Shown here one piece after another: positions 1-7,813 of a stretch of 17,355 bases of DNA. The stretch comes from Desulfobacula sp. (GTDB lineage Bacteria; Desulfobacterota; Desulfobacteria; Desulfobacterales; Desulfobacteraceae). Made by a program: the position numbers and the translations under genes. The DNA lies in the NCBI GenBank assembly GCA_029940235.1, contig JAOZRI010000014.1, positions 1 to 17,355 of the forward strand. Direction: 5' to 3'. The notes beneath the pieces are model-generated. The model did no database searches and was not told where the DNA came from. It saw only the letters and a list, made by a program, of their open reading frames with translations. How positions within the stretch are numbered: position 1 is the first letter of the stretch; the number at the start of each line of letters is the position of its first letter.

Positions 1-198
1 GTGAGAAATAATTAAATTTTGAATGTTCAGACTACATTATATGAACCAGAACCTGAGTCAATGGTCATTTTTCGGTTGTAAAAAACACCAAAAATATATA
101 AACTCTGTAATCAGCCCGTTCGATACCTTAAAAATTAAAAAAGTATAGCTTTTATGAAATAATTACATCCAACTATTATAATAAGAAGGATCTATCCA
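1..198. other. AT-rich non-coding leader upstream of the crotonase gene
   Basis: All six frames are broken by frequent stops, and no gene tail from outside the window can be recognised. A TTGTAA (76-81) followed by TATAAA (97-102) has only a 15-base spacer, so it is too weak to call as a promoter. A purine-rich AAGAAGGA at 183-190 lies 8 bases before the ATG at 199 and is a good ribosome binding site for the downstream gene. Confidence 0.6.
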
Positions 199-978
199 AT
201 GAAATTTGAAAAAGTTATTATTGAAAAAAACAACAATCATGTTGCAGTACTAACCCTAAACCGACCCGAAAGCATGAATACATTCAGCAGCCAGATGGCC
301 ATGGAACTAAATCAGGCGTTTCTTGACTTAGATGCAGACCCGTCAATCAGGGTTATTCTTTTAAAAGGTGCAGGACGGGCCTTTTGTGCCGGAATTGATG
401 TTAATGAGCTTGCAGGTAAAACAGGCATTGAATATCATGAGTGGATAAAAAAAATGGAACGCCCTCTTGTAACAATATCAAAACTTAAAATACCTGTGAT
501 TGCCCAGCTCCAGGGAGTTGCCGCTGCAAATGGCATGGGCCTGGTTGCAGCAGCAGATCTGGTCATTGCTGCTGATAATGCCCGCATGGGACTTACTGCT
601 ATCAATGTGGGACTTAACTGTGTAGGGCCTGTCATCCCCGTTGCAAGATGTGTGGGAAGAAAAAAAGCTTTGGAACTTCTGCTCTATGGAAAATTATTAA
701 AAGCAAAAGAGGCACTCGCCCTTGGCCTGATTAATAAAATTGTCCCAAAAGATGAACTTGAATCCAAAGCACTTGAATGGGCAGGTGAGCTGGCTCAAAA
801 AAGTCCCATAGCTGTTCAGATTGCAAAAACTTCATTTTATAAGAGTGAAGATATGAATTATGAACAGCAGTTTGCCCATATGAATGAAGCCTTTGCAAGA
901 TTGTGTACCACAGATGATGCCAAGGAGGGGGTTAATGCTTTTTTTGAGAAGAGAAACCCCATTTGGCAGGAACGATAG
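199..978 (+). CDS. Crotonase-family (enoyl-CoA hydratase/isomerase-like) protein, ECHDC3-like, catalytic glutamates absent
   Basis: This 259-residue protein has the usual length and fold signature of the crotonase superfamily, whose members bind acyl-CoA thioesters and stabilise an enolate in an oxyanion hole. The first oxyanion-hole segment is GRAFCAGIDVNEL at about residues 59-71 and the second is GVAAANGMGLVAAADL at about 106-121. In classical crotonase two glutamates (rat Glu144 and Glu164) activate water. Aligned by eye, these positions are Gly114 and Ala134, with the 20-residue spacing preserved. The AINVGLNCVGPVIPVAR segment (134-150) and the C-terminal EKRNPIW resemble human ECHDC3 rather than FadB or Ech, from memory. 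Hydration of enoyl-CoA is therefore doubtful; isomerase, hydrolase or non-catalytic roles are possible. The ATG is supported by AAGAAGGA 8 bases upstream. It is separated from the dcw operon by a hairpin and a promoter, so it is probably an independent unit. Confidence 0.88.
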   Translation: MKFEKVIIEKNNNHVAVLTLNRPESMNTFSSQMAMELNQAFLDLDADPSIRVILLKGAGRAFCAGIDVNELAGKTGIEYHEWIKKMERPLVTISKLKIPVIAQLQGVAAANGMGLVAAADLVIAADNARMGLTAINVGLNCVGPVIPVARCVGRKKALELLLYGKLLKAKEALALGLINKIVPKDELESKALEWAGELAQKSPIAVQIAKTSFYKSEDMNYEQQFAHMNEAFARLCTTDDAKEGVNAFFEKRNPIWQER

Positions 979-1001
979 ATAACCTCCACTAATATCCACA
1001 T

Positions 1002-1036
1002 TTATTAATAGGCCGTAATAACAGGCCTATTAATAA
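1002..1036 (+). terminator. Perfect 13-bp hairpin, probable terminator of the crotonase gene
   Basis: TTATTAATAGGCC (1002-1014) and GGCCTATTAATAA (1024-1036) are exact reverse complements around a 9-base loop. The hairpin starts 23 bases after the crotonase stop codon. The base of the stem is AT-only, the top is GGCC, and no T-run follows on either strand, so it is not a textbook intrinsic terminator. It may need a factor, or it may act as a 3' end stabiliser. Its position between two transcription units favours a terminator role. Confidence 0.5.
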
Positions 1037-1174
1037 TAATACCCACCACTTTCCATAATTAATCTGCATTTTCTCTCTTTATCACTCCACATAGTTATTT
1101 TTTATTTTGCATTTAAAAACAGGCATTATAACAAGCGATAGTTATATTTTTTTTAAATAAATTAAATATTTCCC

Positions 1175-1202
1175 TTGACTTAATACTTTTTTTTCGTAAA
1201 AG
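1175..1202 (+). promoter_or_regulatory. Putative sigma70-type promoter of the dcw operon
   Basis: TTGACT (1175-1180) matches the -35 consensus in 5 of 6 bases. TAAAAG (1197-1202) is a 4 of 6 match to -10, with a 16-base spacer containing a T8 run. Transcription would begin near 1209, about 50 bases before the mraZ start and inside the GTGG repeat array. It is the only good -35/-10 pair I see in the gap between the crotonase gene and mraZ. Confidence 0.5.
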
Positions 1203-1203
1203 T

Positions 1204-1233
1204 GTGGGTCAAGGTGGTGGAAAGTGGATATAT
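1204..1233 (+). promoter_or_regulatory. Probable MraZ operator: three GTGG direct repeats with a 10-bp period
   Basis: Reading in 10-base blocks gives GTGGGTCAAG (1204), GTGGTGGAAA (1214) and GTGGATATAT (1224): the GTGG core recurs exactly every helical turn, always on the same face. MraZ of E. coli is known to bind TGGGN direct repeats separated by 5 bases, and mycoplasma MraZ binds AAAGTGG-type repeats upstream of mraZ. AAGGTGG (1211-1217) and AAAGTGG (1221-1227) match the latter form. The array begins directly after the putative -10 and overlaps the expected transcription start, which fits autorepression of the operon by the MraZ encoded just downstream. Confidence 0.72.
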
Positions 1234-1261
1234 TAATGTAATTTAAACAAGGCTTAAATAA

Positions 1262-1702
1262 GTGTTTCGATCAAGCTCATTTCATACAATTGATGCCAAA
1301 GGCAGGATTATTATCCCGTCAAGGTTCCGTAATATCCTCAAGTCAGATAAAGTTTACGGTGTCATGGTTTCAAACAAGGATGACTGCTTATACGCTTACT
1401 CTTTCAGCGAATGGGAAAAAGTTGAGAACAAAATTTTATCAACAAAAACCAATGCCATGGCAGATTTTAGAAGATTTTTCCTTGGCAATTCCTGTGAATG
1501 CATGTGTGACAGGCAGGGCCGCATTCTGATTCCAAAAAGTTTAAGAAAATATGCAAATCTTGAAAAAGAGATTGTTCTTGTGGGTAACCTGGATCGTTTT
1601 GAGATCTGGGACCTGAATCAATGGGATAAAATCAATAAAGAGATGGAGCTAAAACTTAAAAAAGAGGAAGTAAAAGAGGAAATCGCTTCCCTGGGGCTGT
1701 AG
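1262..1702 (+). CDS. mraZ: MraZ, AbrB-like transcriptional regulator of the dcw operon
   Basis: The 146-residue product has the two tandem SpoVT-AbrB-like half-domains of MraZ. The first carries DAKGRIIIPSRFR (residues 11-23) and the second DRQGRILIPKSLR (83-95), both matching the DxxGR...P...FR/LR pattern that contacts DNA. The family forms a ring-shaped oligomer that binds direct repeats upstream of its own gene; such repeats are present at 1204-1233. The start is GTG at 1262. It gives the typical MFRSSSFHTIDAKGR amino terminus and is preceded by AAGG 9 bases upstream; no upstream ATG is in frame without a stop. The C-terminal tail (about 125-142) is Lys/Glu-rich. It is the first gene of the cluster and lies 4 bases before rsmH. 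Confidence 0.96.
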   Translation: MFRSSSFHTIDAKGRIIIPSRFRNILKSDKVYGVMVSNKDDCLYAYSFSEWEKVENKILSTKTNAMADFRRFFLGNSCECMCDRQGRILIPKSLRKYANLEKEIVLVGNLDRFEIWDLNQWDKINKEMELKLKKEEVKEEIASLGL

Positions 1703-1706
1703 TAAG

Positions 1707-2645
1707 ATGGGATTTGAGCATAGATCTGTAATGCCTCATGAGGTGCATGAGCACCAGAAGCTCCAACCCGGCAATATTTGTGTGGATTGCACTCTGGGAG
1801 GAGCTGGTCATGCTCTTGCAACAATTCAGGCAATACTCCCCCATGGAAAATTCATCGGTATTGATCAGGATATTGATGCCATTGAACATGCAAAAAAACT
1901 CCTCTCCTCTTTTGGAGAAAATGTGCAGTTATTTCATAACAACTTCATAGACCTTCCACAAATTTTATCTTCAATAGGGATACAAGGTGTAAATTCAATA
2001 GTTCTTGATTTAGGTTTTTCACTGAACCAGCTTAAAAACAGCAGGCGGGGATTCAGCTTTAATAAAAATGAACCATTGGATATGCGGATGGACACTCGAA
2101 ATAACCTTAGCGCATCTCAAATTATAAACTCCTATGAAGAGAAAGAGCTTGTTAAAATTTTCTTTAAATTTGGTGAAGAGAGATTTTCCAGGCGTATTGC
2201 AAAGCAGATTGTGAAAAAAAGAGGTCTCAAAGAGATTACTACAAGCCTTGAATTGGCACAAATAGTTAAAAATGCCATTCCAGCAAAAAATGTTTTTGGC
2301 CAGCGAATCCATCCTGCCACAAGGGTATTTCAGGCATTAAGGATTGCTGTAAACTCAGAGTTGGAAAAACTTGAAAACTTTATGAAAACAATACCCTCAC
2401 TTCTTTTAAAGGGAGGCCGGATTTGTGTAATCTCTTTTCACTCCCTTGAAGATAGAATTGTAAAACAGGCACTGCGGAAATTTGAAGAGGGCTGTACATG
2501 CCCGAAAGATCTTCCCGTCTGCCTGTGCGGCTTTGTTCCAACAATGAAATCAATTTTCAGAAAACCTTTGATTCCCACAAAAAACGAGATAGGAATCAAC
2601 CCCATGGCAAGAAGCTCAAAATTACGAGTTGCTGAAAGAATATAG
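1707..2645 (+). CDS. rsmH: RsmH, 16S rRNA (cytosine-1402-N4)-methyltransferase
   Basis: The protein transfers a methyl group from S-adenosylmethionine to N4 of C1402 in 16S rRNA of the 30S subunit. It has 312 residues, the normal family length. Visible motifs are the SAM-binding DCTLGGAGHA (28-37) and FIGIDQDIDAI (49-59), then VLDLGFSLNQL (99-109), RGFSF (114-118) with DMRMD (125-129), ATRVFQALRIAVNSEL (204-219), and the catalytic-region VISFHSLEDRIVK (241-253). The end SSKLRVAER is diagnostic. A Cys cluster near the C-terminus (Cys263, 265, 272, 274, as CxC-x6-CxC) could bind a metal; I recall similar clusters in related bacteria. The region usually reading DLGVSSPQL is DLGFSLNQL here, a mild deviation. 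The start lies 4 bases after the mraZ stop. Confidence 0.97.
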   Translation: MGFEHRSVMPHEVHEHQKLQPGNICVDCTLGGAGHALATIQAILPHGKFIGIDQDIDAIEHAKKLLSSFGENVQLFHNNFIDLPQILSSIGIQGVNSIVLDLGFSLNQLKNSRRGFSFNKNEPLDMRMDTRNNLSASQIINSYEEKELVKIFFKFGEERFSRRIAKQIVKKRGLKEITTSLELAQIVKNAIPAKNVFGQRIHPATRVFQALRIAVNSELEKLENFMKTIPSLLLKGGRICVISFHSLEDRIVKQALRKFEEGCTCPKDLPVCLCGFVPTMKSIFRKPLIPTKNEIGINPMARSSKLRVAERI

Positions 2646-2648
2646 GAT

Positions 2649-3011
2649 ATGGCAATTAAAAACAACATACCTAAAAAAATCATCCAGCCAAAAAAGGCCG
2701 GATTACACTGGGTTGTCCTCATTGGTATAATCTTTTGTGAACTATTAACTTATACCTGGATCAGAACAGAATCCACACAGGCCATCCTGCAGATATCCAA
2801 CTTTCAAAGACAATATGACGGAAAGGTGTCCTATCAAAAAGCTCTATCAATTGAACGGGATCGTTTAAAATCAGATGAGAGAATTACAAAAATTGCAAAA
2901 ACCAGGTTAAACCTTTCAACCCACACTTTAAGCCAGACAATATACTGGCCTGTATCACAAAAAAGTAAAACAAAAAATCTGGACCAAACAACCATGGAAA
3001 GGGACAATTAA
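2649..3011 (+). CDS. ftsL: FtsL-like septum protein
   Basis: This 120-residue protein is placed between rsmH and ftsI, where ftsL always sits in dcw clusters. It has a short basic cytoplasmic N-terminus (Lys-rich, 1-17), a single transmembrane helix at about 19-38, and a polar periplasmic segment (about 40-85) with coiled-coil potential. It then has RITKIAKTRLNLSTHTLSQT (78-97), which matches the family pattern RIEKIAR-x-LGM-xP-x-Q. FtsL pairs with FtsB and FtsQ and activates FtsW and FtsI at the septum. Sequence identity in the family is always low, so the assignment rests on topology, the conserved C-terminal motif and position. Its stop codon overlaps the ftsI start by one base (TAATG). 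Confidence 0.85.
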   Translation: MAIKNNIPKKIIQPKKAGLHWVVLIGIIFCELLTYTWIRTESTQAILQISNFQRQYDGKVSYQKALSIERDRLKSDERITKIAKTRLNLSTHTLSQTIYWPVSQKSKTKNLDQTTMERDN

Positions 3012-4762
3012 TGTCAAAAGATTTTAATAAAGGCATCAGGCAGAGAATTATTATTGTGCAAATTCTGATTATTGCAGCAATTTTTCTCCTTGGAGCCAAA
3101 TCATTTGATATCCAGATTTTCAAAGCCAAAGACCTCACAAAAAAAGCTGAAAATGACTATTCAAGATATATCACTGTTAAGGGAGAGAGAGGACAGATCT
3201 TTGACAGAAAAATGAACAAGCTTGCAACTTCCATTGATGCCATCTCTATTACTGCCTGCCCCAGAAAAATTGATAATCCCGGCACTACAGCAAAAAAACT
3301 TTCAACAATTTTAAATATTGATAAAAAAGATCTTCAACAAACTCTTTCAACAAACAATATGTTTGCCTGGGTAAAAAGAAGAGTCTCTCCTGACCAGGCC
3401 AGACAAATCAAAAAACTGAATTTACAGGGAATCTATTTTGAAAATGATTCAAAAAGGTTTTATCCCAATAAAAACCTTGCTGCCCAGATCATAGGGTTTA
3501 CCGGAAATGAAAATAGCGGACTTGAAGGCCTTGAATTCAAGTATAATTCTGTTCTTGAAGGCAGTGCTTTAAAGATGAGAATCAAACAAGATGGAAATGG
3601 AGGAATCCTGCATCTTGATAAAGAACAGAAAACTCATTTAAAAGGTAATTCAATAGTCTTAACCATTGATAAAAAAATACAATTTTTAAGTGAACAAACC
3701 CTGAAAAAAACTGTAAAAACTCATCGGGCAAAATCCGGGATGGCACTTGTAATGAGACCTCAAACAGGAGAAATCCTCTCAATTGCCCATTTCCCTGAAT
3801 TCAATCCAAACAATTTCAAAATATATGATAATACATTGTATAGAAACCGTGCTGTTACAGATGCATTTGAGCCAGGGTCAGCCATGAAGGTTTTTACAGC
3901 TGCCGCAGCACTGGAAAAAGGTTTTGCCCCCAAATCCATCTTTTTTTGTGAAAACGGCACCTATAAAATTGGATCATTTACCATCCATGACACCCATCCC
4001 TATGCCTGGCTTTCCATGAACCAGATTATTAAATTATCAAGTAATATAGGTTCAGCAAAAATTGCCCAGACAATTGGGGAGAAAACTCTGCACAATTATC
4101 TTGTGGATTTTGGCTTTGGCAATAAAACAAAGATTGCAAGCCCGGGAGAAACTTCTGGCAGGCTTATTCCCCATAATAAATGGTCTAAAATAGATACAGG
4201 TGCAATATCCTTTGGCCAAGGGGTCTCTGTCTCAGCTATTCAACTTTTAAATGGCATCAGCGCCATTGCTAATAGTGGAAAGCTTATGAAACCCATGCTC
4301 ATTAAAAAAGTTGTATCCAGCAATGGAGAAACTCTTCGTACATATAAACCCCAGACTATACGGCGGGTCATATCTGAAAAAAGCGCTCTTCAGGTTAAAA
4401 ATATGATGGGCCTTGTGGTGGAAGATGATGGAACCGGCATAAAAGCAGCTATTAAAGGATATTCTATCTGCGGCAAAACAGGCACAGCCCAAAAGGCCCT
4501 GAAGAACCAAAAAGGATACTCAAAAAACAGATATATTTCAGTGTTTGCAGGATTTGCACCCAAAAAAAATCCTGAGCTTGCAATTCTTGTGGTCATTGAT
4601 GAGCCAAGAAATGGGTATTATGGCGGAGATGTAGCAGCTCCTGCATTTAAAACCATTATGGCTGAATCTTTTAATTACTTAAATATAGCTCCGGAAAGAA
4701 CAAAGCCACAAAAAGAGGCCACTACTTTGATTGCATCATTAACTGATGGAGAAAAAAATTGA
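3011..4762 (+). CDS. ftsI: FtsI / penicillin-binding protein 3, septal peptidoglycan transpeptidase
   Basis: A class B penicillin-binding protein of 583 residues that crosslinks new glycan strands at the division septum in the periplasm. It has a short cytoplasmic N-terminus, one transmembrane helix (about 12-31), and a pedestal domain with RGQIFDR (60-66). The transpeptidase domain has all three active-site motifs: SAMK with nucleophile Ser290 and Lys293 in FEPGSAMKVF, SSN at 343-345, and KTGTA at 489-493. There are no obvious C-terminal PASTA repeats, so it resembles PBP3/FtsI rather than Firmicute PBP2x. It overlaps ftsL by one base and murEF by four, consistent with coupled translation. 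It works with FtsW encoded downstream. Confidence 0.96.
   Translation: MSKDFNKGIRQRIIIVQILIIAAIFLLGAKSFDIQIFKAKDLTKKAENDYSRYITVKGERGQIFDRKMNKLATSIDAISITACPRKIDNPGTTAKKLSTILNIDKKDLQQTLSTNNMFAWVKRRVSPDQARQIKKLNLQGIYFENDSKRFYPNKNLAAQIIGFTGNENSGLEGLEFKYNSVLEGSALKMRIKQDGNGGILHLDKEQKTHLKGNSIVLTIDKKIQFLSEQTLKKTVKTHRAKSGMALVMRPQTGEILSIAHFPEFNPNNFKIYDNTLYRNRAVTDAFEPGSAMKVFTAAAALEKGFAPKSIFFCENGTYKIGSFTIHDTHPYAWLSMNQIIKLSSNIGSAKIAQTIGEKTLHNYLVDFGFGNKTKIASPGETSGRLIPHNKWSKIDTGAISFGQGVSVSAIQLLNGISAIANSGKLMKPMLIKKVVSSNGETLRTYKPQTIRRVISEKSALQVKNMMGLVVEDDGTGIKAAIKGYSICGKTGTAQKALKNQKGYSKNRYISVFAGFAPKKNPELAILVVIDEPRNGYYGGDVAAPAFKTIMAESFNYLNIAPERTKPQKEATTLIASLTDGEKN
4748..4751 (+). promoter_or_regulatory. Ribosome binding site supporting a TTG start for murE-murF
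   Basis: GGAG lies inside the last codons of ftsI and 7 bases before TTG at 4759. No in-frame ATG lies near it, and the TTG start gives a MurE amino terminus of normal length. The start and the ftsI stop share the bases TTGA. Confidence 0.65.
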
Positions 4763-7700
4763 GACTCTCTTTTCTGATTAAGGATTGTGCATTAAAGCCC
4801 TGTGCTGACTTAAAAGCCAGCTTGGCCCATGATCCTGATATCCTCTCCATAACCTCAGATTCAAGAGAGATCACACCCAATAGCCTTTTTATTGCTGTCA
4901 AAGGATTGGTGGCAGATGGACACGATTATATTGACCAGGCCTTTGCAAAAGGAGCAATTGCAGTTATTGCCCAGGAACAGCCTGAAAATCCAAAAGAGAG
5001 TGCCTGCATTGTTCTTGTTGAAAATTCAAGACTTGCCATGGCTGCCATTGCCGCCAGGTTTTATGATAACCCTTCAAGGGATATGATTATTACCGGCATC
5101 ACCGGAACAAACGGCAAAACAACAACAACGTGGATTCTTGAAAGCATTTTCAAGGCACAAGGCTTTTCAACAGGGGTTATCGGGACTGTAAACATACGTT
5201 ACAGTGGAAATAAATATGACAGCCCTGTGACAACACCTGATTCCATAGACCTTCAAAAAACTCTGTATGACATGAAAACAGCAGGAGTGACCCATGTTAT
5301 TATGGAAGTCTCCTCACACGGCATAGACCTTAACAGGATTGATTTTTGTGATTTTAATATTGGAGTGTTCACCAACCTGAGCCTGGATCATCTTGATTAT
5401 CATAAAAATATGGATCAATATTTTGATTGTAAAAAAAAATTGTTTACCAAACTGCTTGGATCATGCACAACAAAGAGTGTTACAGCTGTCTTGAATATTG
5501 ATGATGATAAAGGCGAACTGTTATCAGATATCCTTGATTATAATACAATAGAGGTCAGCAGCAAAAAAAGAGCAGATGTGTTTGCCCGCAGCACCAGGGA
5601 TGATATTCATGGGCTTGCAGGAACCATATACCTGCCCCATGACTCTTTTAAACTAAAATCATCTCTTATTGGAAAGTTTAATCTGGAGAATATCCTCTGT
5701 GCAGCAGGAGCGGCCCACGCCTTAAACATAAATAAAAGACACATTAAAAATGGGATTGAAAATTGCCATACAATCCCTGGTCGTCTTGAGAAAATCAACA
5801 ATTCCCAAGGTTTACTCTCTATTTTATCAAAAGATTCTTCACAGGATTTATCAACAAGTGACAGGTTTTTATTTGTGGATTATGCCCACACTCCCGATGC
5901 CCTTGATTCTATTTTAAAGACCTTAAGAAAAATTGCTCCCAAAAGAGTTATCACTATTTTTGGATGCGGTGGTGACAGGGATCGCTCCAAACGTGCTTTA
6001 ATGGGAAATATTGCATGTAAACACAGTGACATTGCCATTGTAAGTTCTGATAACCCAAGAACAGAAAATCCTGACTCCATAATAGACGATATACTTAAAG
6101 GCCTGGATAATTTCCATGAACTTTTGAACCATGATCTTAAATCAAATCCTTTTAAAAAGGGATATTTTATTGAAGTTGAGAGAAAAAAAGCTATCCAGAA
6201 AGCGATAGCTATTTCAAAACCTGAAGATATAATTATAGTTGCCGGCAAGGGCCATGAGACTTATCAAATCACAAATAGTGGGACAATCCATTTTGATGAT
6301 AAAGAGGAACTTGCTAAAGCTGTCATTGAGTTTAATAAAAAATTCAAACCAATTGAGTGGGGAATAGATAATCTGATAAAAGCATTGGATTGTAATCCTG
6401 TAATTTCAACCATTGGAAAAAATCATAAATTTACCAGGATTGGCACAGATTCAAGGACAATCCAGAAAAACCATCTATTTATTGCCCTTAAAGGAGAAAA
6501 CTTTGATGGCCACACTTTTATCAAAGACCTCATTGCCAGAGGTATAAATGGTTTTATAACTCAAAAAGGGTATCTTAGCAGCCTTGATAACAATACTATA
6601 AAACAATTTCAAAAGAACAATCTAATCATTTTTGAGACTCGAAACAGCTTAACAGCACTTGGGAAACTTGCCCGATATCAAAGGCTTCGAGCAGATGTAA
6701 AAGTTCTTGCAATTACCGGTTCTTCCGGCAAAACAACAACAAGAAAAATTGCAGAAAAAATATTTAACACCCACTTCCACACCCTTGCAACAAAAGGCAA
6801 TTTTAACAATGAGATCGGTCTGCCTTTAACTCTTTTAAACCTGAGTGCTTCCCACGAATGGGCAATAGTTGAAATGGGCATGAACCATGCCGGTGAAATA
6901 TCAAGGCTCAGCAGAATCGCTCTTCCAGACATTGCCATGGTAACAAATACAGCAGGTGTTCACCTTGAAGGGCTGGGTTCTGTGAATAATGTTGCAAAGG
7001 CCAAAGCTGAAATCTTTGAAGGCTTAAATATAAATTCAACAGCAATTATTCCCGGCAGTGACCCAAGGCGTGAGATCCTCGAAACAGAGGCAAAAAAGAA
7101 CAAAAACATTAAAAATTTTCTTTTTTTCGGCCAGGATGAAAACCATGATATTTGTGGATCCAATATAAAAACAGACATGGATTCAACTAAGTTCACAGCT
7201 ACCATTAAGAATACAAAACAAAAATTTTGCATTAACTCCCCTGCCCTTTTCATGGCTGACAACTGCCTTGCTGCTATTTGTGCAGCCATCTCTGCAGGCA
7301 TAAGCCTTAAAGGCATGCAGAGAGGAATCAAGGCTTTTAACCCTGTGTCCGGAAGGATGAATATCTATAAGCTTAATGGATCAATCAATATAATTGATGA
7401 CTCCTACAATGCAAATCCTGTTTCTGTAACAGCCGCCTTAGAGACATTGAATAATATGAGCCAGGAGAAAAACAGTATCGCAGTTCTCGGGGATATGCTG
7501 GAACTTGGAGAAGAATCAGACAGACTTCACTGGCAGATAGGGAAAAAGGCAGCATCCCTTGGAATCAATAAATTATATATTTTTGGCACCAGGGGAGAAC
7601 AGATACTCAAGGGTGCCATGGAAAACAAATTTTCACCAGACAATATATATCATGGAACTAAAAATCAGATTGTTCAAAAGGTTCTTGAAAACAGTAATGA

Positions 7701-7791
7701 AGAGACATGGCTTCTTGTTAAAGGTTCAAGGGGTATGGCAATGGAAACCATTATACACAAACTCAAACAAAAATTATTAATTGATTCTTAA
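4759..7791 (+). CDS. murE-murF: MurE-MurF fusion: UDP-MurNAc-tripeptide (meso-DAP) ligase joined to D-Ala-D-Ala ligase
   Basis: One uninterrupted 1010-residue frame encodes two complete Mur ligases acting in succession in the cytoplasm. The MurE half (about 1-525) adds the third stem-peptide residue. It has SLFIAVKG (42-49), the ATP loop GTNGKTTTT (116-124), TTPDS (158-162), EVSSHGIDL (183-191), and DHLDYH (210-215) followed by the lysine-rich KKKLF where the carbamylated lysine is expected. It also has DYAHTPDAL (374-382) and DNPR (431-434), the signature for meso-diaminopimelate. The MurF half (about 532-1010) adds D-Ala-D-Ala. It has LFIALKGENFDGH (573-585), GSSGKTTTR (654-662), GNFNNEIGLPLTLL (680-693), EMGMNHAGE (705-713), DSYNANPVS (881-889) and GDMLELGEES (911-920). 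The junction near nucleotide 6340 has no ATG, GTG or TTG start that would allow a separate MurF. A roughly 20-residue polar insertion (about 347-368) precedes the FVDYAHTPD strand of MurE. Fused MurE-MurF proteins are known in a few lineages, including Bordetella. Confidence 0.95.
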   Translation: MRLSFLIKDCALKPCADLKASLAHDPDILSITSDSREITPNSLFIAVKGLVADGHDYIDQAFAKGAIAVIAQEQPENPKESACIVLVENSRLAMAAIAARFYDNPSRDMIITGITGTNGKTTTTWILESIFKAQGFSTGVIGTVNIRYSGNKYDSPVTTPDSIDLQKTLYDMKTAGVTHVIMEVSSHGIDLNRIDFCDFNIGVFTNLSLDHLDYHKNMDQYFDCKKKLFTKLLGSCTTKSVTAVLNIDDDKGELLSDILDYNTIEVSSKKRADVFARSTRDDIHGLAGTIYLPHDSFKLKSSLIGKFNLENILCAAGAAHALNINKRHIKNGIENCHTIPGRLEKINNSQGLLSILSKDSSQDLSTSDRFLFVDYAHTPDALDSILKTLRKIAPKRVITIFGCGGDRDRSKRALMGNIACKHSDIAIVSSDNPRTENPDSIIDDILKGLDNFHELLNHDLKSNPFKKGYFIEVERKKAIQKAIAISKPEDIIIVAGKGHETYQITNSGTIHFDDKEELAKAVIEFNKKFKPIEWGIDNLIKALDCNPVISTIGKNHKFTRIGTDSRTIQKNHLFIALKGENFDGHTFIKDLIARGINGFITQKGYLSSLDNNTIKQFQKNNLIIFETRNSLTALGKLARYQRLRADVKVLAITGSSGKTTTRKIAEKIFNTHFHTLATKGNFNNEIGLPLTLLNLSASHEWAIVEMGMNHAGEISRLSRIALPDIAMVTNTAGVHLEGLGSVNNVAKAKAEIFEGLNINSTAIIPGSDPRREILETEAKKNKNIKNFLFFGQDENHDICGSNIKTDMDSTKFTATIKNTKQKFCINSPALFMADNCLAAICAAISAGISLKGMQRGIKAFNPVSGRMNIYKLNGSINIIDDSYNANPVSVTAALETLNNMSQEKNSIAVLGDMLELGEESDRLHWQIGKKAASLGINKLYIFGTRGEQILKGAMENKFSPDNIYHGTKNQIVQKVLENSNEETWLLVKGSRGMAMETIIHKLKQKLLIDS

Positions 7792-7813
7792 ACAATTTAC
7801 TGGCGGGAGGATT

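Noticed and set aside
76..102. TTGTAA and TATAAA as a promoter for the crotonase gene.
   Set aside because: The 15-base spacer and weak -35 are not better than expected by chance in AT-rich sequence.
1127..1154. TATAAC...GTTATA stem followed by eight T, resembling an intrinsic terminator.
   Set aside because: The stem is only 6 bp with one G-C pair and an 8-base loop, so it is too weak in DNA of this composition; the 13-bp hairpin at 1002-1036 is a better candidate.
5880..6248. Reverse-strand open frame of 122 codons opposite the MurE half.
   Set aside because: It is antisense to conserved MurE motifs including DNPR, without a plausible start site or recognisable protein features.
6700..6750. 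Similar ATP-loop DNA (ACCGG...GGCAAAACAACAACA) in murE, murF and murD, looking like a dispersed repeat.
   Set aside because: These are the paralogous GTNGKTT/GSSGKTT loops of Mur ligases; the similarity is explained by homology and shared codon choice.
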